From a bacterium (GTDB lineage Bacteria > Planctomycetota > UBA1135 > UBA2386): 64,000 nucleotides of DNA. Below are positions 28,966-37,691 of the stretch, piece by piece (positions within the stretch are counted from its first letter, which is position 1; every line of letters begins with the position of its first letter). The notes below the pieces were generated by a model, which was not told where the DNA came from, did not search any database, and saw only the letters and a program-made list of their open reading frames with translations. Both the position numbers and the translations under genes were made by a program. The stretch is from assembly GCA_030432695.1 (NCBI GenBank), contig JAUILN010000011.1, positions 1 to 64,000 of the forward strand. The letters run 5' to 3'.

Positions 28966-28971
28966 TATGGT
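28966..28971 (+). promoter_or_regulatory. Candidate -10 hexamer TATGGT, leaderless fucosidase mRNA
   Basis: TATGGT ends 6 nt before the ATG at 28978. A GGTGAC at 28943-28948 is 17 bp upstream, a weak -35 candidate. Confidence 0.42.
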
Positions 28972-28977
28972 CGCGGC

Positions 28978-30390
28978 ATGCCCCGACCGGAACGTACCGT
29001 GCTGCCGCTCGCCGCCGCCCTGCTGCTCGCGCTCACCGGGACCGCCCAGGTGCCCGACGACTACGACGGCCCGCGGCCCACGCCGGTCCAACTCGGTTGG
29101 CAGGAAGCCGAGCTCGGTGTCCTGGTCAGCTACGAGCTGCACACCTTCGGCGAAGGCCGCTACGTGCAGCGCGACGCGCGCGTCACCCCGATCGACGACG
29201 TCGACCGCTTCGACCCCGAGCTGCTGGACGCCGAGCAGTGGATCCGCGCCGCCAAGGCCGCCGGCGCGCGCTTCGCGATCCTCACCGCCTCGCACGAGAG
29301 CGGCTTCCGGCTGTGGCAGTCCGACGCGAATCCATACTGCCTGAAGGCGGTGCGCTGGGGCGACGGAAAGCGCGACCTCGTCGGCGAGTTCCACGCCGCC
29401 TGCGTGAAGCACGGCGTGCTGCCGGGGATCTACCTGGGCACGCGCTGGAACGCGCAGCTCGGCGTGTTCGACTTCAGCGTCACCGAGCGCGCGACGATCA
29501 GCCAAGCGGACTACAACGCGCTGATCGAGGCCGAGGTCGAGGAGATCTGCACCCGCTATGGCGACTGGTTCGAGTTCTGGTTCGACGGCGGCGCACACGG
29601 CCCCGAGCAGGGCGGGCCCGACTTGCTGTCGCTCGTCGAACGGCACCAGCCGCGCGCCGTCTTCTACCACAACCTGCAGCGCGCCGACGCGCGCTGGGGC
29701 GGCTCCGAATCCGGCACGGTGCCGTATCCCTGCTGGGCGCGCTTTCCGTATCCGGTGACCGGTGCCGGCGAGAGCGCGCGGGCCGAGATCGCCAGGCAGG
29801 GCTTCCGGCTCCTGAAGCACGGCGACCCGGAGGGCGCCCATTGGCTGCCGGCGATGTCCGACGTGCCGTTACGCGGCAAGGGCGGCCACGAGTGGTTCTG
29901 GGAGCCCGACGACGAGCACCTGCTGCTCCCCGTAGCCGACCTCGTCGACCGCTACTGCCGCTCGGTGGGACACAACTCGACGCTGATCGTCGGCATCACG
30001 CCCGACACCCGCGGCCTCCTGCCCGACGCCGACGTCGCACGGCTCGCGGAATTTGGCGCGGCGGTGCGAGCGCTGTTCTCCGATCGGCTCGCGGTCCGCG
30101 AAGCGTTGCCGCCGGGAAGCGAAGACGAGCTGACCTTCGAGCGCGCGGGCGAGGTCGCCACGATCGTGCTGCAGGAAGACATCCGCCACGGCGAACGGAT
30201 ACGCGCCTACGAGCTGCAGGCGCGCGAGGCGGGCACGTGGCGCCCGCTCGCCGAGGGCACCTGCATCGGCCACAAGCGCATCCACCGCTTCGACCCACCG
30301 GTGCCCGCCGACGCGCTGCGGTTGGTGGTGCGCACGTCGAACGGCACGCCGGTGCTGGCGCGGTTCGAGGCATGGGCGGCGGGCGAGTAG
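28978..30390 (+). CDS. Secreted GH29 alpha-L-fucosidase
   Basis: A 470-residue glycoside hydrolase that should remove alpha-linked L-fucose from glycans. A signal peptide covers residues 8-24. The GH29 barrel is shown by ELGVLVSYELHTFGEG, AKAAGARFAILTASHESGF (the active-site His region), and WFEFWFDGG with the likely catalytic nucleophile D203. Further family features are PCWARFPYP and the block VDRYCRSVGHNSTLIVGITPD before the C-terminal beta-sandwich (about residues 370-470). Length fits a typical GH29 enzyme. The sulfatase-GH43-sulfatase fusion and the sulfotransferase elsewhere in the window suggest fucoidan-like or other sulfated fucosylated glycans as the natural context, which is inference. 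It ends 21 bp from the convergent kelch gene. Confidence 0.88.
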   Translation: MPRPERTVLPLAAALLLALTGTAQVPDDYDGPRPTPVQLGWQEAELGVLVSYELHTFGEGRYVQRDARVTPIDDVDRFDPELLDAEQWIRAAKAAGARFAILTASHESGFRLWQSDANPYCLKAVRWGDGKRDLVGEFHAACVKHGVLPGIYLGTRWNAQLGVFDFSVTERATISQADYNALIEAEVEEICTRYGDWFEFWFDGGAHGPEQGGPDLLSLVERHQPRAVFYHNLQRADARWGGSESGTVPYPCWARFPYPVTGAGESARAEIARQGFRLLKHGDPEGAHWLPAMSDVPLRGKGGHEWFWEPDDEHLLLPVADLVDRYCRSVGHNSTLIVGITPDTRGLLPDADVARLAEFGAAVRALFSDRLAVREALPPGSEDELTFERAGEVATIVLQEDIRHGERIRAYELQAREAGTWRPLAEGTCIGHKRIHRFDPPVPADALRLVVRTSNGTPVLARFEAWAAGE

Positions 30391-30411
30391 GCGTCATCCG
30401 CGACGGAGCGC

Positions 30412-31773
30412 TCAGGGATTGCGGATCAGGACGCTCCCCGCATTCGTCGTCACGAGTCCGAGCGGATTGGCCGCAGGATCGACGATCAGCCCCTGCACGA
30501 AGATCCGTTGGTCGGCCAGGGCCGCGACGTCCGGAATGTCGAGCACCCATCGCGCGGTCCCGCCGGCGTTGTGTATGGCCCAGGCCGCGTCGTTGCGGAT
30601 GTAGAGCCAACTACCATCCATCCCCCAGTGCTGGAGCGGGATCGGCAGCGGCAACGTGCCCACCTGCGTGCGGGATCCGCCGATCATGCCGAAGGCCACG
30701 TGCAGCGGGTTCGGCGACAACCCTTCGAACTGCATTTCATAGCTACGACCCGTGAGGGCCTTGGCGTGTGGCCGCGCCGTCAACAGGGGCCGACCGAAGC
30801 TGGCTGGGCCGCTGGCGCCGAAGGCCTCGAAGGTCCGGCGCGGATCCCGATCGAGCGACCACTGGGCATCGGTCGCTCGGCCGCTGCGGTCTTCACCACC
30901 GATGAGCATGATGCTCCGCGTCGTGCCATCCCAGGTCATCGAGCCCAATCGGGTCGGCGGCGGTGAGCTGCCCGGATGGAGCTCCAACCACCCGCCGAGA
31001 TTCCAGTCCCAGGTGTCCGAGAACACGTCGTACTCCTGCTGCCCGCCGAACACGATGAGCGTCCGGTCGTCACCGAAAGCCGCGAGGTGCGCACCGGAGC
31101 GGCCGTAGGGGAGTGGAGTGCTGTAGGTCTGCTGCGACCATTGGACTCCGTCGAATGCCCACATCTCGTTGACGGGGTAGCTGCCCGACCACGGAGTCTC
31201 GACCTGTCCGCCGAACAGGACGACGCGGCGCGTCTGCGGGTCGTAGCCCATGGCAGCGTCGAAACGCGGCTGCGGCGCGCCCCACGTCAGGACACTCCGC
31301 CATTCGCGACCGTCGAACTCCCACGTGTCGTCCGGAGACCCCATACCGCCGAAGAGGACGATGACCGAGCGGTGTCGGTCGAAGGCCATGGAAGTCCCCC
31401 ACCGAACGCCTGGTGACTCGAGAGTCGTGATCCGCTCCCAGGTGTACCCCCGCCATTGCCAGGTGGCTCCCGAGAACAGGATGCAGCGCTGTCGGTCGGG
31501 GTCGTAGATCATCTTCGCATGGGCACCCGCCGGCGCCGTGTCGGCGGCAACAGCCCATTCGAGACCGTCCCATTCCCAGGTCCGGCCAGCGGCAACGAGA
31601 ACGACCCGACTACGGGATTCGTCGTAGGCGATCGGCGATCGGGAGTGGGCCGGTGGAAGCGGGCCGGGGCGGACTTCGATCCACTGCTGAGGCGAAGCCC
31701 TTCCGGCGAGGCCTACGCATGCCACCAACATCAGGCCGGCAGCTTGCGGCGCCATAGGGAGCATCCGGTACAT
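30412..31773 (-). CDS. Secreted kelch-repeat protein
   Basis: A 453-residue exported protein with a signal peptide (ending about residue 29, GRASPQQ). Residues about 35-330 hold six kelch-type blades: repeated units contain a YD or FD segment, RVVLF/IVLFGG and a TWEFDG or WAFDG strand (AGRTWEWDG, GGMGSPDDTWEFDGREW, GGQVETPWSG, GGQQEYDVFSDTWDWN, GGEDRSGRATDAQWSLD). The last 115 residues or so are a separate beta domain with DIPDVAALADQRIFVQGLI and VDPAANPLGLVTTN, shared in pattern with other secreted proteins here. Function is probably binding or display at the cell surface; no catalytic residues are seen. The start at 31773 has AGGAGA 5 nt upstream. Confidence 0.87.
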   Translation of the reverse strand: MYRMLPMAPQAAGLMLVACVGLAGRASPQQWIEVRPGPLPPAHSRSPIAYDESRSRVVLVAAGRTWEWDGLEWAVAADTAPAGAHAKMIYDPDRQRCILFSGATWQWRGYTWERITTLESPGVRWGTSMAFDRHRSVIVLFGGMGSPDDTWEFDGREWRSVLTWGAPQPRFDAAMGYDPQTRRVVLFGGQVETPWSGSYPVNEMWAFDGVQWSQQTYSTPLPYGRSGAHLAAFGDDRTLIVFGGQQEYDVFSDTWDWNLGGWLELHPGSSPPPTRLGSMTWDGTTRSIMLIGGEDRSGRATDAQWSLDRDPRRTFEAFGASGPASFGRPLLTARPHAKALTGRSYEMQFEGLSPNPLHVAFGMIGGSRTQVGTLPLPIPLQHWGMDGSWLYIRNDAAWAIHNAGGTARWVLDIPDVAALADQRIFVQGLIVDPAANPLGLVTTNAGSVLIRNP

Positions 31774-31955
31774 ACAAGTCTCCTGCTCGAGAATGCCGCC
31801 CCGGATTGCGGAGAACGTCCGGCGCCATTCGGCAATTGCAGCTCCAGGAACCGGCGCTCACCCAACGCAGCAAGATCGACCGACTCCGCGCGCGCGAGAC
31901 CGGGACTGGCGGAACGCTCGAGAGATGTCGGTGGCGTGACGCGATGGACCGGCTC

Positions 31956-34427
31956 CTACGACCGCGGGGCCAGCCGCGCCCGGTAACGGTTCGTGAAGCT
32001 GCCGCGGGCCGGTGCGCTGGCCGGCACCGACAGACCCTGCACCGCGATCTCCAACCCCACGAACTGCTGGTCGTTCGGAATCGGCAAGGGCATCGCCTGC
32101 CCGGTCGCCCCGGAACCGATCGTGACCAGCGTGGCGGTGCCCGCGGTCAACATCCCGAGCGGCGACAGGAACGCGCTGCCGTCCTGGAAGCCGAGGACGA
32201 CCACCGCCAGGCCGGCATCTGCCGGGCGGACCGGCGTGACGTCGAAGGTGACCGTGTCGCCGATCCGTGGCAGAGCGAGGTCCCAGCGCAGATGGTTGGC
32301 GCGCAGCTCGTGGGCGCCCATGTCGGGCAGCGGCGATCCGGTGAAGCCCCAGTCGGTGACCCGGTTGCCCTCCTCGCGGTCGACCGCCACGGCGATCCCG
32401 GTGGCGAGTTCGCCGGAGTCGAGGCACGGCGAGGTGGTGCTCAGGGTCAGCTCGGTGCTCCACGCGAAATGCGGATCGACCGCGATGTTGCCGTTGGTGC
32501 CCGCGAAGTCGCCGCACGAGTGCGAGACCGAGGCTGCGGCGATGTTCTGGAAGTTCGACCCGGCATTGTTCCAGGAGATCGAGTTGCGCACCGCGCCGCT
32601 CCAGCTGCCGGCGTTCTCGATGCCGTTGCCGGCACAGCGGGCCACGCTGGCGTGGCGAATGTCGAAGCTGCCACCGGTCGCATAGATGCCGTGGCGGGCG
32701 CCGTCGACCACTACGACGTTGTCCAGGTCGCCCTGCAGCGCGCCGATGCGGAAGCCGTCGAGACGACAGTCCGCCACGTAGCTGTTGCGCACCCGACCGG
32801 CCGCGCTCGTGCAGTTGACGCCATAGTCGGCGAACAGGACCCGCACGTGCTCGATCACGGAGTCGGTGGTGCCCACCAGGCGCAGACCGGTCCAATCCCC
32901 TGGCGCGGGGCTGGTCGCGTTGCCGTCGCCGTTGGTGTCGCCGCCGACGAGGTCGTCGTGGATCGAGGTGAACTCCACCGGGGACGCGCCCGTCCCGCGG
33001 ATCAGGAGGCGGGCACCGGTGCCCGCGCCGAGGTAGCCGGTCCGGAACTTGAACTGCAGACCCGACGACAGCGCGAGGGTGCGCCCGGTCGGGATCGCCA
33101 ACCGGTTGGTGTGGATCACCCGCTCGGGAACGTTGGCGATCCCGAGACGCGCGTCCTCCCGCAGCAGCTCGGCGACCTCGATGTGCCGCGGCGTGCCGAC
33201 CCCGTGGACGTTGCCGAAGCAGTGGGCGAGCGAATCCAGCGGGATGTCATCGAAGACCATCCCGCCGAGCCGCTCGAACAGGGTGTTCGTGATGTGCTCC
33301 CGCTCGGACCGACCGGCCGAGTCGAAGAAGGCGAAGCCGTCCCCCGCGGAATCTCCGATGCGGCAATGGTCGACCACCACGTCGGCGTTGCTCACCCGCA
33401 CCGCGGCCCCAAAGGCTCCGCCGCCGAAGCGCACGTCGGTGTGGCTCATGCGCAGCGTCGCGGCATTCCCCGGCATGATCGTCTGCCAGTCGCCGGCGGC
33501 CGGGCTGGTCGCATTGCCGTCCTTGTTGGTGTCACCACCCACCGAGTCGTCCAGCAGCGAGGTGATCACGCAGGGCTGCCCGGCGGTGCCGTTGATCTCC
33601 AGCTCGCCGTCGCTGTAGCGGAAGCCACCGTCGCTGCTCATCTTGATCGTGAGCCCGGGATCGAACACCAGCTTCTTGCCCGCCGGGATCGGTACCCAAT
33701 CGCGCACCACCACCACGCCGCTGGCGCTCAGCGTATTCCGCACCCCGATCCGCACGGTGTTCACCGTCGTCGGCCAGGATGCGAAGGCCCCCCGCCGCAG
33801 GATGTAGTCGCCGCCCGGATTGTTCAGCGCAAAGTTGTCGAACATCCCCGACAGGTTGGCGATATGACCGATCGCCGCCACGCCCTCGCACTCGGTGAAG
33901 TGCGACTGCCAGATCGTCGGCTGCGAGCCACCGGCATCGAGACCCGGACCGCCACTCGTCGCGATGACCGAGCGGAACATCGAGAGCACCATGTTCGGAT
34001 TGCCGATGCGGATCGCCGGATTGCCACCGCGTCCGGCATAGCGCACCACGCCGTTGAGGATCGAGTTGCCGGAGTTGATGCCGAACCGCATCCCCTGCCA
34101 GTCACCGGCCTGCGGAATCGTCGCTCCGCCATTGCCGTTGGTGTCGCCACCTACCGCATCGTCGTGCACCGAGGTCATGTAGACCCCCTGGCTCGTGTCG
34201 AGCACGCCATCCACCGTGAAGGTCGCGTTGGTCTCGAACTTCAGGTTCACCCCGCTGATCGTCAGCGTCCGACCCGCCGGCACCCGGATCGAGCCGCAGT
34301 GGAAGGTGCCCAGCACCAACGGACCGACGTTCCCGTCCCAGATGTCGCCAGTGATGCGGACGATCTGGGCGGGGGCCAGGGAGGTGCAGGCGAGGGCGGC
34401 GAGGAGGGCGAGGAGTCGTCGATTCAT
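31956..34427 (-). CDS. Secreted right-handed parallel beta-helix protein
   Basis: An 823-residue exported protein with a signal peptide (residues 4-20, ending LAPAQ). Most of the chain looks like a right-handed parallel beta-helix: short strands rich in I/V/N/G with repeated asymmetric turns. An insertion tag with the core DDxVGGDTNxxGxATxPxxGDW occurs three times (near residues 85, 295 and 500), each time after a T-S strand. I recall related tags from other secreted bacterial beta-helix proteins. The final 110 residues or so form the shared C-terminal beta domain (IPNDQQFVGLEIAVQGL). Pectate-lyase-like or adhesin-like roles are possible, but no catalytic residues can be assigned. GGAGcc lies 6-10 nt before the ATG at 34427. 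Confidence 0.85.
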   Translation of the reverse strand: MNRRLLALLAALACTSLAPAQIVRITGDIWDGNVGPLVLGTFHCGSIRVPAGRTLTISGVNLKFETNATFTVDGVLDTSQGVYMTSVHDDAVGGDTNGNGGATIPQAGDWQGMRFGINSGNSILNGVVRYAGRGGNPAIRIGNPNMVLSMFRSVIATSGGPGLDAGGSQPTIWQSHFTECEGVAAIGHIANLSGMFDNFALNNPGGDYILRRGAFASWPTTVNTVRIGVRNTLSASGVVVVRDWVPIPAGKKLVFDPGLTIKMSSDGGFRYSDGELEINGTAGQPCVITSLLDDSVGGDTNKDGNATSPAAGDWQTIMPGNAATLRMSHTDVRFGGGAFGAAVRVSNADVVVDHCRIGDSAGDGFAFFDSAGRSEREHITNTLFERLGGMVFDDIPLDSLAHCFGNVHGVGTPRHIEVAELLREDARLGIANVPERVIHTNRLAIPTGRTLALSSGLQFKFRTGYLGAGTGARLLIRGTGASPVEFTSIHDDLVGGDTNGDGNATSPAPGDWTGLRLVGTTDSVIEHVRVLFADYGVNCTSAAGRVRNSYVADCRLDGFRIGALQGDLDNVVVVDGARHGIYATGGSFDIRHASVARCAGNGIENAGSWSGAVRNSISWNNAGSNFQNIAAASVSHSCGDFAGTNGNIAVDPHFAWSTELTLSTTSPCLDSGELATGIAVAVDREEGNRVTDWGFTGSPLPDMGAHELRANHLRWDLALPRIGDTVTFDVTPVRPADAGLAVVVLGFQDGSAFLSPLGMLTAGTATLVTIGSGATGQAMPLPIPNDQQFVGLEIAVQGLSVPASAPARGSFTNRYRARLAPRS

Positions 34428-35057
34428 GGGGAGGCTCCACCCCTAGCCTCGCATGGGAATGCGTGCGTGACGGGAAGTGGTCGACACGACGGACGGGCGC
34501 GAGCAGACGACCGGCGCCCTGGCCTCGGCCCCTTGGGCGACGTGCATCGCGCGGGCGCACGCGGTCTCATCCCGGGATCCCGGGTGATCCGGCATGGTTG
34601 ACGCCGACTCTTCGGCAGAGGACGGCCCCCGGCCGTTTGGTCATCGACGGGCGCACGGACTCTCGACTCGCCCATTGCAGGGTCAGCCCGGCCGGCGTGG
34701 TCAGCTCCAGGTTCGCCACCAGTACCACGCCCTGCAGGCGCAGTGGCGTGACGGCTGCGTGGACCGCCCCGCCTGGAGACCCCACAAGCCACTACCACGA
34801 AGCCTTTCATGTCAATCCGAAGGAGGGAGCCACAAGGTCTCCGGGCCATGCTGCCGAGCGACTGGCTTTCGCTTGTCATCTTCGATGTCTTGTCATGCTC
34901 GATATGACAAGAGATGCGGGATGACGGAGGCCAGCTGTCGCGGACTCGGCTCCGATCTCGAAGCAGCGCTCCTCGGGACACCGATCCACTCGGTCGAGGA
35001 ACTCGGATCGGGTCCGGGCCCGGCCTGCCGCGTGGCGCTGTAGACGCGCGCCGCGGC
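34428..35057. other. Gene-poor remnant region upstream of hsdR fragment
   Basis: These 630 bases hold no recognisable gene. The part from about 34790 to 34920 is visibly richer in A+T than its surroundings, which suggests foreign origin. It contains a GGAGG at 34823, the repeats at 34872-34911, and a 40-codon open frame at 34921-35043 (MTEASCRGL...) that I do not recognise. A minus-strand frame at 34567-34785 contains a hydrophobic, protein-like stretch (AVTPLRLQGVVLVANLELTT) but has no start signal; it may be a gene scrap. Confidence 0.5.
34872..34911. promoter_or_regulatory. Operator-like CTTGTCAT repeats with inverted arm
   Basis: CTTGTCAT occurs at 34872-34879 and 34889-34896 as direct repeats 17 bp apart. 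The second copy also pairs with ATGACAAG at 34904-34911, giving a perfect 8-bp palindrome with a 7-base spacer. Palindromes of this kind are typical operators of small XRE-type repressors in restriction-modification or toxin-antitoxin loci; no such gene remains here. Confidence 0.45.
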
Positions 35058-35685
35058 TATCAGATCTACGCGCCCGAACGGGTCGACGACTCAGTGGGGC
35101 AATACCTGGGAGGAGCCGACCGCGACCGACTCGACGAGGACGAGCAGGTGGACTTCAAGGGCAAGGCCAAGGCCTTCCTGCGGTCGCACGGGTACCTCTC
35201 ATCGATCCTGCCCTACACCAATGCCGGTTGGGAGAAGCTGTCGATCTTCCTGACGTTCTTGGTGCCCAAGCTGCCGGCGCCCGTTGAGGAAGACCTCGCG
35301 AAGGGCATCCTCGAGGCGATCGACATGGACCACCGGCGGCGGCCGCAAGCCCGAGCCCGAACTCGACCGGCTGTGGAACATCTTGAAGACCTTCAACGAC
35401 CAGTTCGGGAACATCCCGTGGACCGACGCAGATCGAGTCCTCAAGCTGATCACCGAGGACATCCCCGCGCGCGTGGCGGCGGATCCGCGCCATCAGAATG
35501 CCCGCGAGAACTCCGATCGGCAGAACGCCAAGATCGAGCACGACGAGGCACTGAAGCGCGTGATGACTGCCCTGCTCCAAGATGACACGGAGCTGTTCAA
35601 GCAGTTCATGGACAACGAAGGGTTCCGGCGCTGGATGACGGACACGGTGTTTGGACTGACCTACGAGCGACGGGCAAGTGGGTGA
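35058..35685 (+). pseudogene. hsdR: Degenerate 3' end of type I restriction subunit hsdR
   Basis: Only the C-terminal part of a type I restriction endonuclease R subunit remains, in two frames. The first frame (35058 to about 35330) reads QIYAPERVDD, then YLGGADRDRLDEDEQVDF, KGKAKAFLRSHGYLSSILPY, TNAGWEKLSIFLTFLVPKLP and GILEAIDMD. The second (about 35332-35685) reads GGGRKPEPELDRLWNILKTF, NDQFGNIPWTDADRVLKLIT and ends TDTVFGLTYERRASG. Compared with the family as I remember it, some 20 residues are missing in frame after GGADRD, and about 25-30 are missing, with a frame change, after AIDMD. The motor and nuclease domains are absent, so it cannot be functional. No hsdM or hsdS is nearby. It lies 105 bp from tRNA-Val, a usual integration site, so a decayed genomic island is likely. 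Confidence 0.8.
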
Positions 35686-35708
35686 TGTCCGGCAGGATCG
35701 AGACGGAA

Positions 35709-35767
35709 CGCTGGGATCCGTAGCGGTCGGCACTTCCCTCGGCGCCCAAGGAGCTGCCGACCCAGCG
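35709..35767 (-). terminator. Stem-loop downstream of tRNA-Val
   Basis: GTCGGCA at 35726-35732 pairs with TGCCGAC at 35755-35761, and CGCTGG at 35709-35714 can pair with CCAGCG at 35762-35767. It lies 24 nt beyond the 3' end of the tRNA gene, in the right place for its terminator, but lacks a T-run. Confidence 0.35.
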
Positions 35768-35789
35768 CAGCGCCCCGCAAGCTACGAAC

Positions 35790-35864
<75 letters not shown>

Positions 35865-35949
35865 TCGCGGGCGAGGCATCGTGGCGGGGAGGCGCCGCCA
35901 CGGCAAGGGGGCGGCCAGGAGTTCCGGGCAGGCACCTTGCGCGCCCCGC

Positions 35950-36861
35950 TCACCCCACCACACTCCCCGGCCCGCGCACCACGCCCTTCACCACCTCCCC
36001 CGGCAACACGAACGCGTCGTCGAGCACCACGCAGTCCTCGAGCCAGGCGCCCCGGCCGATCACGCAGCGGCGGCCGATGGAGGCCGAGGGGCCGAGGGTC
36101 ACGTCGCGTTCGATGCGCGTCGCGTCGCCGACCGCGGCGCGGCCGCGGACGAAGGTGCGGGCGGAGATGCGGGTGCGGGCGCCGAGCAGCAGGTCGCCGT
36201 GGGTGCGGCCGTGCGGAGCGAGCGAGGGGATGCGGCCGGCGAGAGCGGCGGCGGCGGTGGCGAGCAGCTCGGCGGGTTCGGCGCAGGGGTGGAACAGACC
36301 GTCGACGTGCTCGGGCGCGGCGCGGTCGGCGGCAGGCAAGGCTCCGAGGGTCACGCGGCGCGGCCAGCCGGTGCGTGGGGCGAGCAGGGCTTCGGCCGGT
36401 GCGTCACCGGCGGTGCGGAACCACGCGCCGAGGTCGAACTCGGCGAGGCCGTCGGCGGGCAGGTCGAGGTGGCGCGGGGCGGCAGGCTCGGGATGGCCCG
36501 CGTCGATCTCGTCACCGGTGCCCCAACCGAACCAGGCTTCGTCGGCCAGCAGCTCGGCAACGGCGCGGCCGGCGCGGTCGTCTTGGAGCGCGAGTCGGGC
36601 CACTGGCAGGCCCAGCAACGGCTCGAGCAGACGGCGCAGCAGCGGCGCGCCGGCCAGCGGCGCGAGCAGCCAGGCGCGCAGGTCGGCGGTGCTGCGGCCC
36701 GGTGGCGCGTAGCGCTCGAGGTCGGTCCAGCGGACCACCAACGGCGCCTGCCGCGGAGTCGACCGTGCGCCCGCGCAGATGCGGACCGCCTCGCAGCGCG
36801 CGGGATCCAGGCCGGCGGTGGCGCGTCGCAGCCAACCCTGTGGACCGTCGAACGCGACCAT
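35950..36861 (-). CDS. Hexapeptide-repeat (left-handed beta-helix) protein, nucleotidyltransferase-like
   Basis: A 303-residue protein. The last 90 residues or so show the isoleucine-patch hexapeptide pattern of a left-handed beta-helix (LLLGARTRISARTFVRG, AAVGDATRIERDVTLGP, ASIGRRCVIGRGAWLEDCVV), as in sugar-nucleotide pyrophosphorylases and acyltransferases. The first 200 residues resemble no catalytic domain I can name with confidence; no GXGTR pyrophosphorylase signature is visible, so a degenerate or specialised nucleotidyltransferase-like domain is only a guess. It starts immediately after the stop of the sugar transferase gene (TGAATG), so the two are translationally coupled, and it probably modifies or supplies a sugar for the same surface polysaccharide. 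Confidence 0.75.
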   Translation of the reverse strand: MVAFDGPQGWLRRATAGLDPARCEAVRICAGARSTPRQAPLVVRWTDLERYAPPGRSTADLRAWLLAPLAGAPLLRRLLEPLLGLPVARLALQDDRAGRAVAELLADEAWFGWGTGDEIDAGHPEPAAPRHLDLPADGLAEFDLGAWFRTAGDAPAEALLAPRTGWPRRVTLGALPAADRAAPEHVDGLFHPCAEPAELLATAAAALAGRIPSLAPHGRTHGDLLLGARTRISARTFVRGRAAVGDATRIERDVTLGPSASIGRRCVIGRGAWLEDCVVLDDAFVLPGEVVKGVVRGPGSVVG

Positions 36862-37599
36862 TCAGTAGGCCCCCCTGCCCACCAGCACCGCCGGCACCGT
36901 GCGCAGGATCAGTCCCAGATCGCGGCGCAGGCCGCGGTGCAGCGCGTAGTCGATGTCGAGCAGCACCTGCTGCTCGAACGGCACGTCGGCGCGGCCTTCG
37001 ACCTGCCAGCGACAGGTCAGTCCCGGCTTCAGCTCGAGCCGCCGCCACGCCAGCTCGTCGTAGCGCGCCACCTCGGCGGGGATCGGCGGCCGCGGACCCA
37101 CCAACGCCATGTCGCCGCGCAGCACGTTCCACAACTGCGGCAGCTCGTCGATGCTGGTGCGGCGCAGCAGCGCGCCGATGCGGGTGAAGCGCGGGTCACG
37201 ACGCAGCTTCTTGCGGATCGCATTGCCGTCGTCGCTGGCGAGGTCGGCAAGACGGCGCTCGGCGTCGACGCACATCGAGCGGAACTTCCACATCCGGAAC
37301 GGGCGCCCACCGCGGCCCACCCGGGGCTGCGCGAACAGCACCGGACCCCGGTCGTCGAGCACGATCGCCAACGCCACCAGCGCGAAGAGCGGCGCGAGCA
37401 GCACGAGGCCGAAGCTGGCACCGAGGATGTCGAGTGCCCGGCGAGACCAGCCGGAGGCATGCAGATCGAAGGCGCGCCGGATCCGGGCGCGGAGTCGCCA
37501 CAGACGGGACGCAACAGGGAGCGGCCCGACAGCGGGCGAGACGTGGAGGGCGACCGCGCATCGATCGCGGCGGGTGCGGGAGACGAAACCGAGGATCAT
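36862..37599 (-). CDS. Polyprenyl-phosphate sugar-1-phosphate transferase
   Basis: A 245-residue bacterial sugar transferase (WcaJ/PglC-like core) that would load the first sugar-1-phosphate on undecaprenyl phosphate to start an exopolysaccharide or glycan. A membrane segment (LGLVLLAPLFALVALAIVLD type) is followed by PVLFAQPRVGRGGRPFRMWK, then FRSM, the catalytic DELPQLWNVLRGDMALVGPRP region and KPGLTCRWQVEGR near the end, all in family order. The ATG at 37599 (MILGFV) has GAGG 6 nt upstream; a GTG at 37653 is the alternative. The missing N-terminal Rossmann-like domain marks the short form of the family. It overlaps in operon fashion with the following hexapeptide gene and lies 92 bp after the sigma-54 activator gene. 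Confidence 0.88.
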   Translation of the reverse strand: MILGFVSRTRRDRCAVALHVSPAVGPLPVASRLWRLRARIRRAFDLHASGWSRRALDILGASFGLVLLAPLFALVALAIVLDDRGPVLFAQPRVGRGGRPFRMWKFRSMCVDAERRLADLASDDGNAIRKKLRRDPRFTRIGALLRRTSIDELPQLWNVLRGDMALVGPRPPIPAEVARYDELAWRRLELKPGLTCRWQVEGRADVPFEQQVLLDIDYALHRGLRRDLGLILRTVPAVLVGRGAY

Positions 37600-37691
37600 C
37601 GACGGCCTCGACTCAACGACCGTGCCGCTGCCGATCCGTCTCGTATCGGACACGGGGCGCGCGCGTCATCGCCAGACGAGCCGTCGCCGGA

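Noticed and set aside
34530..34540. TGGGCGA as a far attachment repeat of tRNA-Val
   Set aside because: Only 7 bases match the tRNA 3' end, too short to stand out from chance.
34567..34785. Minus-strand frame with a hydrophobic stretch
   Set aside because: No start signal, Arg-rich flanks, and no family recognised; kept only as a note in the intergenic entry.
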